DNA of 64,000 bases from Eubacteriales bacterium (lineage in GTDB: Bacteria > Bacillota > Clostridia > Saccharofermentanales > DTU023), in NCBI GenBank assembly GCA_030532065.1, contig JAUNLW010000001.1:90646-154645 (forward strand), written 5' to 3'. This document shows, piece after piece, positions 26,987-36,030 of the stretch; the stretch's first letter is position 1, and the number at the start of each line of letters is the position of its first letter. Position numbers and translations under genes: made by a program. The notes under the pieces were generated by a model that was given only the letters and a program-made list of their open reading frames with translations, made no database searches and was not told the DNA's origin.

Positions 26987-28411
26987 TTAATCTTCTTCGA
27001 AATCGTCTTCCTGGTTTTCCATGTGGATGACTTCTGTGCGCAGCCAGTCACTGTCCGGTCTGGTGACCAAACGGCTGTTCTTATAGGCAATGTCCAGGGG
27101 CAGAACCGTTTCACCCTGATAGGAACCTGACGGGTTGCGGATGACGACTAGAGCTAGATCAACCTGTGTTTCATCGGTTAGGGCCAGAGGCAGAAGAAGG
27201 GACCCTTGATTGCGCTTAGGATAGTAGGTGGGAATAGCTGTACGATAGTTCCACTCCGTACGTTTAAGGGCAAGGTCTACCGCATCTTCAAAACGATTAG
27301 TGATACGGTTGAAAATTCTAGAGTTTTCATATATACGTTGGCCTAATTCCTCGAAATAGGCTTTGCGCTCGTAAAAATCACTGCAAGTCCTTATATCATT
27401 GAGGTTATTGCCATTTATATCCAGCATGTCTGGCGGACAGTTATCTTCTAAAAACTCCGGGGGCAAACGGTAAGTCCTCTCGGTAATAATGTGTGTGTAG
27501 TCACAATGTAGAGGGCCAGTCGTAGTGTCGTAAAGCATATTCTCGATACGGTTCTCAAAATAATCCGCACGAGCGGGAAGAGGGTTGAAGATGCGACCCA
27601 GAATTTTACCCGCGTCTTCTCCGGCAACCACGAAGTCTAACAGAAACCAGTAAATGCCGGTTTCGTCAAAACGCGTATTCTTTAGGAAGAAAGCGTAAAT
27701 ATATTCATATTTGCGGTCGACCAGACCGGTGTTAAAAGTGGCGTATTCTTCTTTAGTTTTAGAATTCACGCTGTAAAGGATCTTATCCTCATAGGCCAGG
27801 CGCTGGAAAGTATAATTAAGGTAGTTTCTTAGTAAAGGTTGGTCGGGAGTTCCTTCCTCAGGAGCATCGCCATAATACCATTTTTCCGGCAAAGCCAATT
27901 CACTGAGATCGGTATATTTACTCCAGTGCACAAAGGCCCAGTTTTCCAGCTTAGTGCCCTGCTGTGGATACTTTCCTGGTCGGAAACTATTGTGATCATC
28001 ATGGCCGCTGCTTGAGGCATTCTTATAGTTTTGATTATGAGCGCAGTGCTCCAGGTTCTGATAAGTGGTATTCGAAAACGCCTGGTTCTGTTCCTCGGGG
28101 TGAATATTTATCGATTGAACCTTGAGTGTAGACTCCATGCCGTCATCTACTTTGGGGCGTACGAAAATCACCGGCGTTTTACCGGGCTCATTGATTTCGG
28201 AAAACTCCAAACAGTCGCTGAATTCCTGGATGAATGGCTTGAGCTTAATGTAGCCCAGCTCTTTGTATGAGATGCCCTGGCGGTTTAAATTATTACCCAG
28301 CGTGGCTAAATTGATCCAGCTATCGGCTTCTACCTGAAGTTCTTTGATTGTACCGATAATTTTTTTGTTCAACTCATTCTTGACTTCTTTATCCATCTTA
28401 TTGTCATCCAT
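26987..28411 (-). CDS. LOTUS/OST-HTH and DUF3825 domain protein
   Basis: 474 residues. Residues ~10-90 look like an OST-HTH/LOTUS RNA-binding winged helix (LGNNLNRQGISYKELGYIKLKPFIQEF). The C-terminal two thirds match DUF3825: NWAFVHWSKY, FNTGLVDRKYEYIYAFF, RIFNPLPARADYF, MLYDTT and a terminal block ending near SLLLPLAL. These two domains are commonly found together in proteins proposed to act in RNA binding or processing; the molecular function is not established. The start at 28411 is chosen because GGAGGGG lies before it, whereas an in-frame ATG 15 bases upstream precedes that site. It is a single-gene unit on the minus strand. Confidence 0.75.
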   Translation of the reverse strand: MDDNKMDKEVKNELNKKIIGTIKELQVEADSWINLATLGNNLNRQGISYKELGYIKLKPFIQEFSDCLEFSEINEPGKTPVIFVRPKVDDGMESTLKVQSINIHPEEQNQAFSNTTYQNLEHCAHNQNYKNASSSGHDDHNSFRPGKYPQQGTKLENWAFVHWSKYTDLSELALPEKWYYGDAPEEGTPDQPLLRNYLNYTFQRLAYEDKILYSVNSKTKEEYATFNTGLVDRKYEYIYAFFLKNTRFDETGIYWFLLDFVVAGEDAGKILGRIFNPLPARADYFENRIENMLYDTTTGPLHCDYTHIITERTYRLPPEFLEDNCPPDMLDINGNNLNDIRTCSDFYERKAYFEELGQRIYENSRIFNRITNRFEDAVDLALKRTEWNYRTAIPTYYPKRNQGSLLLPLALTDETQVDLALVVIRNPSGSYQGETVLPLDIAYKNSRLVTRPDSDWLRTEVIHMENQEDDFEED

Positions 28412-28657
28412 TTTTTTCCCCTCCATCAGCTGGGCCTAAATTGGCAGAAATAGCAAAAAAACCCGAATAAAATGCCTTAAGGCAAAACTAATAATTTCTT
28501 AATTCGTGACTTATTATTGATCAAAAGCGCGAGTTAAGCAAGAATGTTTCGGATAATCTTATTGAAATGAACTTTCCTGAGCATCCAAGAATCTCTTCCT
28601 GCTTTTTGTAAGACGCTCATCTTAAATAAATGCATTTTTGCTAAAATTAAAACAATC
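28412..28657. other. Divergent intergenic region between DUF3825 gene and oppA
   Basis: AT-rich, with no convincing ORF. It holds the upstream region of the minus-strand gene and, at its right edge, the oppA promoter listed separately. A short ATGCCTTAAGGCA palindrome at about 28471-28483 could be an operator, but nothing else supports this. Confidence 0.35.
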
Positions 28658-28686
28658 TTGCCATAATGTTGTCAATCTGCTACACT
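28658..28686 (+). promoter_or_regulatory. Promoter of the opp operon
   Basis: TTGCCA and TACACT separated by 17 bases, 72 bases before the oppA start. Confidence 0.75.
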
Positions 28687-28757
28687 GGACCGTGTAAGAG
28701 GCAGTTATTTTCACTGAATTGCCCTAAAATTTACCTGATGAATGGAGGACTTGTTTG

Positions 28758-31175
28758 ATGAAAAAACAACTCACCAAAACTTTACTTAGTTTGGTACTTG
28801 TCCTCTCCCTGCTCGTTGGTATTTCTGCCTTCCGTGTATATGCGGAAGAGGAAGCCAAAGACGAGGGAGATCTCTACGTAGTACGTGAAGCATGGTCTTC
28901 AACTCCTACTAACTGGAACCCCCTGACCTGGGAAAACTCCGGTGACTCCGATATGCTGGATATGCTCAGCGACGAACAGGTCGGCTTCACCATTGCGGAA
29001 GACGGTGTCAACTGGGCTTGGCAGATGGACGGCGTTATTAACGTTCGTGACGTCTCCGCCGAAGTAGACGCTGAGAAGTGGGGCATTGCAGAAGGTGAAA
29101 CCGGTCGTGCCTGGGAATACGAACTGGCTCCTGATCAGAAGTGGCAAGACGGAACCGAGCTCAACGCCGATTCTTTTGTCTACTCCTTCCAACAACTCCT
29201 GGATCCCTTCCAAAAGAACCGTCGCGCTGATATGTTTATCGCTAACGAGTCTGAAATCGTGGGCGCTGCCGACTATTTCAACGGCGACAAAGCTGGTCAG
29301 ATCCGCTACACTCCTGTAGTTTATGACGAAGAAGCTGAAGGTTATACCGAAGCTCCTGACGGCAAATACTGGGTCAACCTGAACGAAGAGAGCTACTTCT
29401 TTGGTGGTTCTCCTGCCGACTACTACAACAACGAAAAATATCAAGACTTCTTCATGAAGGAAGATGAAGACATCTTTGAGAAATACGGTGAATGGACTGA
29501 AGTCACTGAAGACATCCAGGCCGACTTGAACTGGCTCGCTGCTCAATTTGGTTATGAAGATGACGAAGCCTGGAAAGAATTTTCCTGCTACGAAGACGGC
29601 GTTTATCCTGAACCTAGCTGGGACGACGTTGGTGTTCTCTCTGATGGTGGCAGCAAAGTGACTGTTATCTATGTACCTCCTATGACTGAGTTTAACGCTA
29701 AGAGCCGCTGTGGCAGCTTCCCCATGGTACATGAAGAAATCTACGAGGCTAACAAAAAAGACGTTGGTGGCGGTCTAATCCAATCTGATTATGGTACCGA
29801 CCTCGAAACCACCATGTCCTACGGACCTTATAAGATGGTTTCTTTCGAAAAAGACAAACAAATTGTCTTTGAACGCAATGAGAACTGGTACGGCTATCAC
29901 GATGGCAAACACGAAGGTCAATTTAACTTTGATCGTTACGTTGTAGACATCGTTCCTGAAGCTACTACTCGTCTGCAAATGTTTGAGTCCGGTCAGAACG
30001 ACTTCGTCGGTCTGCAAGTGGAAGACTTTGACCGTTTCCGTTTCTCCGACTACCTGCTCTTAACTGACCTGTCCTACACTGACCGCTGGATCTTCGCTAC
30101 TTCTCTGAAGTCTCTCGAAGCTCTTGAAAAAGAACAATCTGTCGGTAACAAGCGCATCCTGCACTATGAAGACTTCCGCAAGGCTATCTCCTTCTCCATG
30201 GATCGTCAGCGCCTGTGCAAAGAAGCTACCACCGCTTTCAAACCGGCTTACTTCCTGTTTAACAACCTCTACTACCTCGACATCGAGAACGATCCTGAGT
30301 CTCAATATCGTAAGACCGACGCCGGTAAAGAAGCAGTACTGCGTATTTACGGCGTAGAATACGGCGAAGGCACCGAGTACGCAACCGTTGACGAGGCTTA
30401 CGAATCCGTAACCGGTTACGACCTTGACTACGCTGCAGAACTCTTTACCAACGCTTATAACGAAGCAATCGCCGATGGCAACTACGAAGACGGTCAAGAC
30501 ATCGTCATCCGCTGCATGTGCTCCGCTGCCAACACTCTGTCTCCTAACGATACCCGTCAGCAAGACCTGATGAACGAATTCGTTGGCAAAGCTACTGAGG
30601 GCACTCCTCTGGAAGGCAAGATCCGCTTTGAGTTCCTGTCCGGTTCCACTACCCGTTACGATGACGTTGCTAATGGTAAGATCGAAATGATCCGCGGTGC
30701 TTGGGGCGGCGCTTACTTCTTCCCCTACCGTACCATCGGCGTATACGTAGATCCTGACCAAGTTGGTGGCCTCAACAAGATCCACGAGTCCAATGGTTGG
30801 AACCCGACCACTGAAGAACTCACCATCGTTTGGGACTTCAACGAAGACGGTGAAGACGAAGAAGTTACTCACACTCTGACCGAGTGGTACAAGATCCTCA
30901 CCGACATCAATCACGAATGGATCAAGGACAACAACGTCCGCAACAAGAACGAGATCCTCTCTGAACTGGAATCCGCCATCATCATGGCTTACCAGTGCAT
31001 CCCCTGGGGTACTGAGACCTCCGCTACTCTTTACAGCATGAAGGTTGAGTATCCTACCACTGAATACAACGTAATGTATGGTTACGGTGGCCTGCGCTTA
31101 CTGAAGGTTAACTACACTCAATCCGAGTGGGAAGCCTTCGTCCAAGAACAGGGTGGTATCCTCGACTACGAATAA
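28758..31175 (+). CDS. Oligopeptide-type ABC transporter substrate-binding protein, enlarged
   Basis: 805 residues, against about 550-600 for typical OppA/DppA (SBP_bac_5 family). It starts with a clear Sec signal peptide ending around FRVYA-EEE, with no lipobox Cys, so it is not predicted to be a lipoprotein, unusual for a Gram-positive binding protein. Family features include GRAWEYELAPDQKWQDGT, YGPYKM, ERNENWYG and FRKAISFSMDRQRL. The mature protein is very acidic and rich in Asp, Glu and Tyr. Codon use is strongly biased (GAC, AAC, CGT, CTG/CTC), indicating very high expression. The ATG follows GGAGG. It heads an operon with its own promoter and a hairpin between it and the permease genes. 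Confidence 0.88.
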   Translation: MKKQLTKTLLSLVLVLSLLVGISAFRVYAEEEAKDEGDLYVVREAWSSTPTNWNPLTWENSGDSDMLDMLSDEQVGFTIAEDGVNWAWQMDGVINVRDVSAEVDAEKWGIAEGETGRAWEYELAPDQKWQDGTELNADSFVYSFQQLLDPFQKNRRADMFIANESEIVGAADYFNGDKAGQIRYTPVVYDEEAEGYTEAPDGKYWVNLNEESYFFGGSPADYYNNEKYQDFFMKEDEDIFEKYGEWTEVTEDIQADLNWLAAQFGYEDDEAWKEFSCYEDGVYPEPSWDDVGVLSDGGSKVTVIYVPPMTEFNAKSRCGSFPMVHEEIYEANKKDVGGGLIQSDYGTDLETTMSYGPYKMVSFEKDKQIVFERNENWYGYHDGKHEGQFNFDRYVVDIVPEATTRLQMFESGQNDFVGLQVEDFDRFRFSDYLLLTDLSYTDRWIFATSLKSLEALEKEQSVGNKRILHYEDFRKAISFSMDRQRLCKEATTAFKPAYFLFNNLYYLDIENDPESQYRKTDAGKEAVLRIYGVEYGEGTEYATVDEAYESVTGYDLDYAAELFTNAYNEAIADGNYEDGQDIVIRCMCSAANTLSPNDTRQQDLMNEFVGKATEGTPLEGKIRFEFLSGSTTRYDDVANGKIEMIRGAWGGAYFFPYRTIGVYVDPDQVGGLNKIHESNGWNPTTEELTIVWDFNEDGEDEEVTHTLTEWYKILTDINHEWIKDNNVRNKNEILSELESAIIMAYQCIPWGTETSATLYSMKVEYPTTEYNVMYGYGGLRLLKVNYTQSEWEAFVQEQGGILDYE

Positions 31176-31199
31176 GCCTTGACGGATTATCCGGCACAA

Positions 31200-31228
31200 T
31201 AGACTTTAAGTCTTAGTTTCGTTATAAT
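31200..31228 (+). promoter_or_regulatory. Possible internal promoter before oppB
   Basis: TAGACT (4/6) and a perfect TATAAT with 17-base spacing. It lies inside a larger inverted repeat (TCCGGCA at 31189 and TGCCGGA at about 31228), so the match may partly reflect a stem-loop. Confidence 0.4.
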
Positions 31229-31250
31229 GCCGGAAACGCACAGGGTATTT

Positions 31251-31280
31251 GCAGAACGCCCCGTCTACGGGGCGTTCTGC
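31251..31280 (+). promoter_or_regulatory. Long perfect hairpin between oppA and oppB
   Basis: Thirteen-base perfect stem with a four-base loop, not followed by a T run. Such hairpins after binding-protein genes typically stabilise the upstream mRNA or cause partial termination, giving more binding protein than permease. Confidence 0.75.
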
Positions 31281-31340
31281 TCTTAACTAAATCGCAGCTA
31301 ATAAGCAGATAACATAACAGAAGGTGGGGACGTATTTCTC

Positions 31341-32306
31341 ATGGACATGTTTAAGTATGTGCTGAAAAGACTAGCCCTCATGTTGGTTATTGCCTTCGTG
31401 ATCATGACTATTTGTTTTGTCTTGATTAAAATGCTTGAGCCGGAAATCCCTATGCTCGGTATCCAAGCAGAGATCGAAATGGCCAAACGTGAGGCTCTCG
31501 GCTATAACAAGCCAATACTAGTCCAGTACGGCATCTATCTAAAGAACATCATTACGGAATGGAACTGGGGCTGGTCTTGGAAAGTAGACTATATGAAACC
31601 CGTTACGGAGGTAATCGCCAAGCGTATACCGCCAACACTTATTTTGAACTTCCTTTCCATGATCCTGTCGATACCCTTTGGTATTCTCCTGGGTATCGTG
31701 GCCGCATTACACAAGAACACCGCGCTGGACCACTTTATTTCTACTGCCGTTATGGTGGTTGTATCGGTTCCGGCCTTTGTGTACGGCTTCTTACTACAGT
31801 ATTTCTTTGCATTTAAATGGGGACTTTTGCCCATGGTGGTATCGTCACTACGCGATGCCGGTGGCAGTTGGATGAGCTGGACGATGATCCGCTCCATGAT
31901 TTTGCCTATCCTGTCCCTATCTTTCGGTACAATCGCCGGTATGGCGCGTTTTACCAGAGCGGAGCTTTGCGAAGCTTTGACTTCCGAATATATGCTCTTA
32001 GCGCGTACTAAGGGTCTGACTAAAGGCCAGGCTGTACGCCGCCATGCTATGAAAAACGCCATGGTGCCAATTTTGCCCTCTATTATTGCCTCCTTCACCT
32101 CTATACTGGGTGGCGCGATTATTACAGAAAAAATCTTCTCTATCGTAGGCATGGGCTCACTTCAGATCGCGGCTATCTCTATGCTGGACTATGACCTCTT
32201 TGTGGCTACCAGTGTTTTCTATACACTTATCGGTTTGCTCGGCACGCTCATTGTTGACCTGAGCTATGGTTTCCTGGATCCCAGGATCAAGATGGGAGCA
32301 AGATAA
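31341..32306 (+). CDS. oppB: Peptide ABC transporter permease (OppB-type)
   Basis: 321 residues, normal size for OppB/DppB. It has an N-terminal helix, a short extracytoplasmic segment and five further helices, with the cytoplasmic EAA loop SEYMLLARTKGLTKGQAV contacting the ATPase. The start lies about 12 bases after AAGGTGGGG. The stop overlaps the start of oppC in TAATG, so the two are translationally coupled. Unlike its operon partners, it carries no unusual insertion. Confidence 0.93.
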   Translation: MDMFKYVLKRLALMLVIAFVIMTICFVLIKMLEPEIPMLGIQAEIEMAKREALGYNKPILVQYGIYLKNIITEWNWGWSWKVDYMKPVTEVIAKRIPPTLILNFLSMILSIPFGILLGIVAALHKNTALDHFISTAVMVVVSVPAFVYGFLLQYFFAFKWGLLPMVVSSLRDAGGSWMSWTMIRSMILPILSLSFGTIAGMARFTRAELCEALTSEYMLLARTKGLTKGQAVRRHAMKNAMVPILPSIIASFTSILGGAIITEKIFSIVGMGSLQIAAISMLDYDLFVATSVFYTLIGLLGTLIVDLSYGFLDPRIKMGAR

Positions 32307-33865
32307 TGGAAAAAAAAGATTTACCAGCTATTGCTCAAGAAAAATTCAGCTTTACTCAATTAGACGAGGCCATCCATGACCAGAAATTTGAGTCTAAGCC
32401 GATCTCTTATTTCCAGGATGCCCTGACTCGTTTTTCCAAAAACAAAGCTTCAGTGGTTGCTTTCTGGATTATTGTAATCATTGTTATTTTTGCCGTCTTT
32501 GGCCCTCTGCTCAGTAACTACGAGATGTCGTTCGCAGATGGTAACTACGCGCGTTGTAAACCAAAACTCCAGGTCTTTGACCGGAACGGTAGTGGATTCT
32601 GGGATGGTACCCATACCATGAAGTACAACGACAACTATCTGCTCTACGCAGCGGCTATCGGCATGGGTGCCACTTCTACGGACTCGGATGATATCGTGTC
32701 TTGGGATGCCGGCATGCAAAGTGAATTCCAGCCGATTATCTCTTACTCTGAACCCTACATGGGTGGTGGTAAGCGCTATCATGACGCTTTAGTAGATTCT
32801 TACTATCTGATCGGCTTCAAGTACCTGACTCTCAGAGAAAGCGAATTCGAAGACCTGAAAAAGTGGCAAGAAGAGACCGGTATCCAGGTCCTGTATCCCA
32901 TGGTCGATATGAAGAGTGAATACTTCTATGAAGGTAACTCTCAGGATGCTAACTACTGGTTCAACCATGCGCCTAACGGCAAGCCCTTAGATGAGAACGG
33001 CAAGAAAATGAGTCTGGAAGATATACAGGAAAAGGGTTTAGTACCCAATTACGCTCATGACGCGGACGGAAATATCAAGTATTTCCAACCGAGAGGCCGC
33101 TCCATGAAAGACGTCCGTGTACTCTATTACAATTATTTCATCTATAAGAACGGCTTTGCTCCTGCCTACGTTTTCGGTGCTGACGGCCAAGGCTACGATA
33201 TCCTAGTACGTATGGCATCCGGTACTCGTCTATCTCTTATCCTTTCCGTATGTGTATCCTTCGTCAACCTGACCTTAGGTGCTATCTACGGCGCGGTTGA
33301 AGGCTTCTACGGTAGCTGGGTAGACATGCTCATGGAGCGTATCGCGGACATTATCTCTGGTATTCCTTTCCTGGTTACCGCGACCTTGTTCCAATTGCAC
33401 TTAGTTCAAACCGGTAAAGTAAGTACCTTCGTAGGTCTCTTGTTTGCCTTCTGTTTGACCGGTTGGATTGGTACAGCCTACCGTGTGCGTACACAGTTCT
33501 ACCGTTTTAAGAAGCAGGAATATGTTCTGGCCGCTAAGACCTTAGGCGCGAAAGACAGACGCCTGATGTTTAAGCACATTTTCCCCAACGCCATCGGTAC
33601 GATCATAACCTCATCTGTATTGGTCATTCCCGGAACGATCATGTCAGAGACCTCTTTGGCCTACTTGGGTATTGTTAACTTCAACTCCAAGGACATGACT
33701 TCCTTAGGTACCTTACTCGGTAACGGTCAAAATTACCTGGGCACTGATCCACATATCCTCTTTTTCCCGGCCGTAATCATCTCTCTGTTGATGATTTCCT
33801 TTAACCTCTTTGGTAATGGCCTCAGGGATGCTTTCAATCCTTCATTGAGAGGAGCGGATGAATAA
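32306..33865 (+). CDS. oppC: Peptide ABC transporter permease (OppC-type) with large extracytoplasmic insertion
   Basis: 519 residues compared with about 300 for standard OppC. The N-terminal segment and first helix occupy residues ~45-70. The permease core starts near residue 296 (YDILVRMASGTRLSL) and includes the EAA loop YVLAAKTLGAKDRRLM. About 220 residues between them are polar and aromatic-rich, and by topology should lie outside the cell next to the binding protein. OppC-type permeases with such insertions occur in some Firmicutes, but their function is unclear. The gene overlaps oppB and oppD by single bases (TAATG), pointing to strict co-translation. Confidence 0.9.
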   Translation: MEKKDLPAIAQEKFSFTQLDEAIHDQKFESKPISYFQDALTRFSKNKASVVAFWIIVIIVIFAVFGPLLSNYEMSFADGNYARCKPKLQVFDRNGSGFWDGTHTMKYNDNYLLYAAAIGMGATSTDSDDIVSWDAGMQSEFQPIISYSEPYMGGGKRYHDALVDSYYLIGFKYLTLRESEFEDLKKWQEETGIQVLYPMVDMKSEYFYEGNSQDANYWFNHAPNGKPLDENGKKMSLEDIQEKGLVPNYAHDADGNIKYFQPRGRSMKDVRVLYYNYFIYKNGFAPAYVFGADGQGYDILVRMASGTRLSLILSVCVSFVNLTLGAIYGAVEGFYGSWVDMLMERIADIISGIPFLVTATLFQLHLVQTGKVSTFVGLLFAFCLTGWIGTAYRVRTQFYRFKKQEYVLAAKTLGAKDRRLMFKHIFPNAIGTIITSSVLVIPGTIMSETSLAYLGIVNFNSKDMTSLGTLLGNGQNYLGTDPHILFFPAVIISLLMISFNLFGNGLRDAFNPSLRGADE

Positions 33866-36030
33866 TGAGTGTTAAATTAGACGTAAGAAACTTAAATGTT
33901 ACTTTCTGGACTAATACCGGTACGGTACAAGCCGTAAGAAATATCGACTTCCAGCTGAACGAAGGGGAAACTCTGGCTATAGTTGGTGAGTCCGGTTCTG
34001 GTAAGTCAGTTACTGCCAAGACCATAATGGGTATATTGGCCCCTAACGCGACTATCGGTAGTGGTGAGATTATCTATAACGGTATGGATATTCTGGAGCT
34101 GAACGAGGATCAATTCCACGAGCTGCGCGGTAACGAGATTGCCATGATTTTCCAGGACCCACTGTCCAGTCTTAACCCCATTGTCCGTGTCGGCAAACAG
34201 TTGACCGAGGCGATGGAAGCCAACAATATTACACGCAGAAAACGTGCTACTAAAGAGTTCCAGGCGATTCAGGCTGACCTTAAGCTGGGTTTAGTCAGGG
34301 CTTATGAGCATGATGGCTTATCCAACTCGGAAGCCAACCATAAGGCCAACCAAAATGTAGACCGCTTTGCCCGTCTGTTGGCAGAGAGTGGTAAGGAAAG
34401 CACGCGCTGGCAACTGGCCAGAGACTTCTTTGATGTTTATAGCGGTAACTTAGAAGATGTAAGGGTAAACCTTATCGGTGGTACTCCGGAAAAAGTTCTG
34501 ATTGCTTTAGAGGAAGTTAACGCTTCACTGGCACATATCTCCCATCCACTGGTGGTTCATAACGCATCTGAGATAGAGCCTAAAATCAAGCAATTAACGC
34601 GCCAGGCTAAACAGCTGCGTCGCTCAGACGATCACGCGCTGAGAGACGAGATGCTCAAAGTGATTACTGAACTCCAGGCACAGATCGAAAAGATCCGCAA
34701 GGACGTGGATGAGCGCCCTGATTTCCTGGCCATGGGTTATGCTGACCTTAAAGGCAAATCCTGGTCCGAAGGATCTAATGTGCTTGGTAATATTAATAAA
34801 TTGCGCTTCGAGCTGGACAAAGATTTCCTCGACGAGTTTACCAAGGACTTGGAGCTTGCGATCAAGCTTTCAATGGAAGATTCTGTGGGCCGTAAGCAAG
34901 CAGCCTTAAAGGCCATGTCTGAAGCTTATGATTCCATCGGAGAGACCATCAGCAACAGTGAGGCTGAGCAAGTCGCGGCTAAACTTACGCCGCTCGTTAA
35001 TGAAGCACTCAACAATCTGGATGTAGGTAAAGACAGTGCTGCTCTGATTTTCGCGCCGGCTCTGGACAATGCTGTGCGTGAATTAAAGAAATTCCGTCAA
35101 CTCAGTAAGTTGCGCGAGGGTAAGAAACGCCGCAAGAAATTCCGTAAGGCCAATCTCTCTGAAACCACTTCCGAGGAAATTTTGACGCAGAATATTAAAT
35201 CAATTATTAATCGCGCCATGATTTCCTTTGAGAACTACATTGAGGAAGCTGAGCATATTGAATACGGCGGTTATACCCAGTGCTTCCTGGCTAAGCTGGA
35301 AAACCTGTCCCGCGATAAGGACTACAAGCTTTCTGGTGAAGTAGCTAAAGAACGCGCGGTCCGTTATCTGGACGAGGTTGGTATCCCCCAGCCACGTGAG
35401 CGTTTCCGTCAATATCCCTTCGAGTTATCAGGTGGTATGAGACAGCGTGTCGTTATTGCTATCGCGCTTTCTTCCAACCCGGACGTACTCATCTGCGATG
35501 AGCCGACTACCGCCTTAGACGTGACCATCCAAGCGCAGATCCTTGATCTGATCAACGACCTCAAGGTCAGACGCAACCTGTCGGTAATTTTCATAACCCA
35601 CGACCTGGGTGTAGTAGCCAACGTTTCCGACCGGATAGCAGTTATGTATGCAGGTAAAATCGTAGAATACGGAACTTCCGAAGAAGTATTCTACAATCCG
35701 CAACATCCTTATACCTGGGCTCTCCTGGCATCCATGCCTGACTTGGAGACCAAGGATAAGCTCCAGTCTATCCCCGGAACACCTCCGGATATGACCTTCC
35801 CACCTAAGGGTGATGCCTTTGCCGCACGTAACCCTTACGCAATGGAGATTGACTTCGAGGAGCAACCGCCCTTGATCAAGATCAGCGATACCCACTATGC
35901 CGCGACCTGGTTGTTGCATCCGGACGCGCCCAAGGTGGAACCACCGGAGATCGTTACTAACCGGATTAAGCGCATGACCGGCCAAGACTACGGTGAGGTC
36001 ACATTACATGTTCCTGATGAGGAGGCTTAG
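33865..36030 (+). CDS. oppD: Peptide ABC transporter ATPase (OppD-type) with ~350-residue insertion
   Basis: 721 residues versus about 330 for OppD. Walker A GESGSGKS is at 41-48 and the Q-loop Gln at 97, then a long charged, probably helical insertion precedes the LSGGMRQR signature at 521; Walker B ends with catalytic E546. The usual distance from Q-loop to signature is about 60-70 residues, here about 424. The insertion is rich in Lys, Glu, Leu and Ala, including a very basic KKRRKKFRKA patch. The C-terminal OppD extension has lost the conserved cysteines (CxxRC-type region reads AARNPYA). All ATPase motifs remain intact, so activity is expected. Confidence 0.92.
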   Translation: MSVKLDVRNLNVTFWTNTGTVQAVRNIDFQLNEGETLAIVGESGSGKSVTAKTIMGILAPNATIGSGEIIYNGMDILELNEDQFHELRGNEIAMIFQDPLSSLNPIVRVGKQLTEAMEANNITRRKRATKEFQAIQADLKLGLVRAYEHDGLSNSEANHKANQNVDRFARLLAESGKESTRWQLARDFFDVYSGNLEDVRVNLIGGTPEKVLIALEEVNASLAHISHPLVVHNASEIEPKIKQLTRQAKQLRRSDDHALRDEMLKVITELQAQIEKIRKDVDERPDFLAMGYADLKGKSWSEGSNVLGNINKLRFELDKDFLDEFTKDLELAIKLSMEDSVGRKQAALKAMSEAYDSIGETISNSEAEQVAAKLTPLVNEALNNLDVGKDSAALIFAPALDNAVRELKKFRQLSKLREGKKRRKKFRKANLSETTSEEILTQNIKSIINRAMISFENYIEEAEHIEYGGYTQCFLAKLENLSRDKDYKLSGEVAKERAVRYLDEVGIPQPRERFRQYPFELSGGMRQRVVIAIALSSNPDVLICDEPTTALDVTIQAQILDLINDLKVRRNLSVIFITHDLGVVANVSDRIAVMYAGKIVEYGTSEEVFYNPQHPYTWALLASMPDLETKDKLQSIPGTPPDMTFPPKGDAFAARNPYAMEIDFEEQPPLIKISDTHYAATWLLHPDAPKVEPPEIVTNRIKRMTGQDYGEVTLHVPDEEA

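Noticed and set aside
28899..30914. Two long minus-strand ORFs (277 and 284 codons) inside oppA
   Set aside because: Artefacts of the strong codon bias of oppA, which removes stops on the opposite strand; composition is not protein-like.
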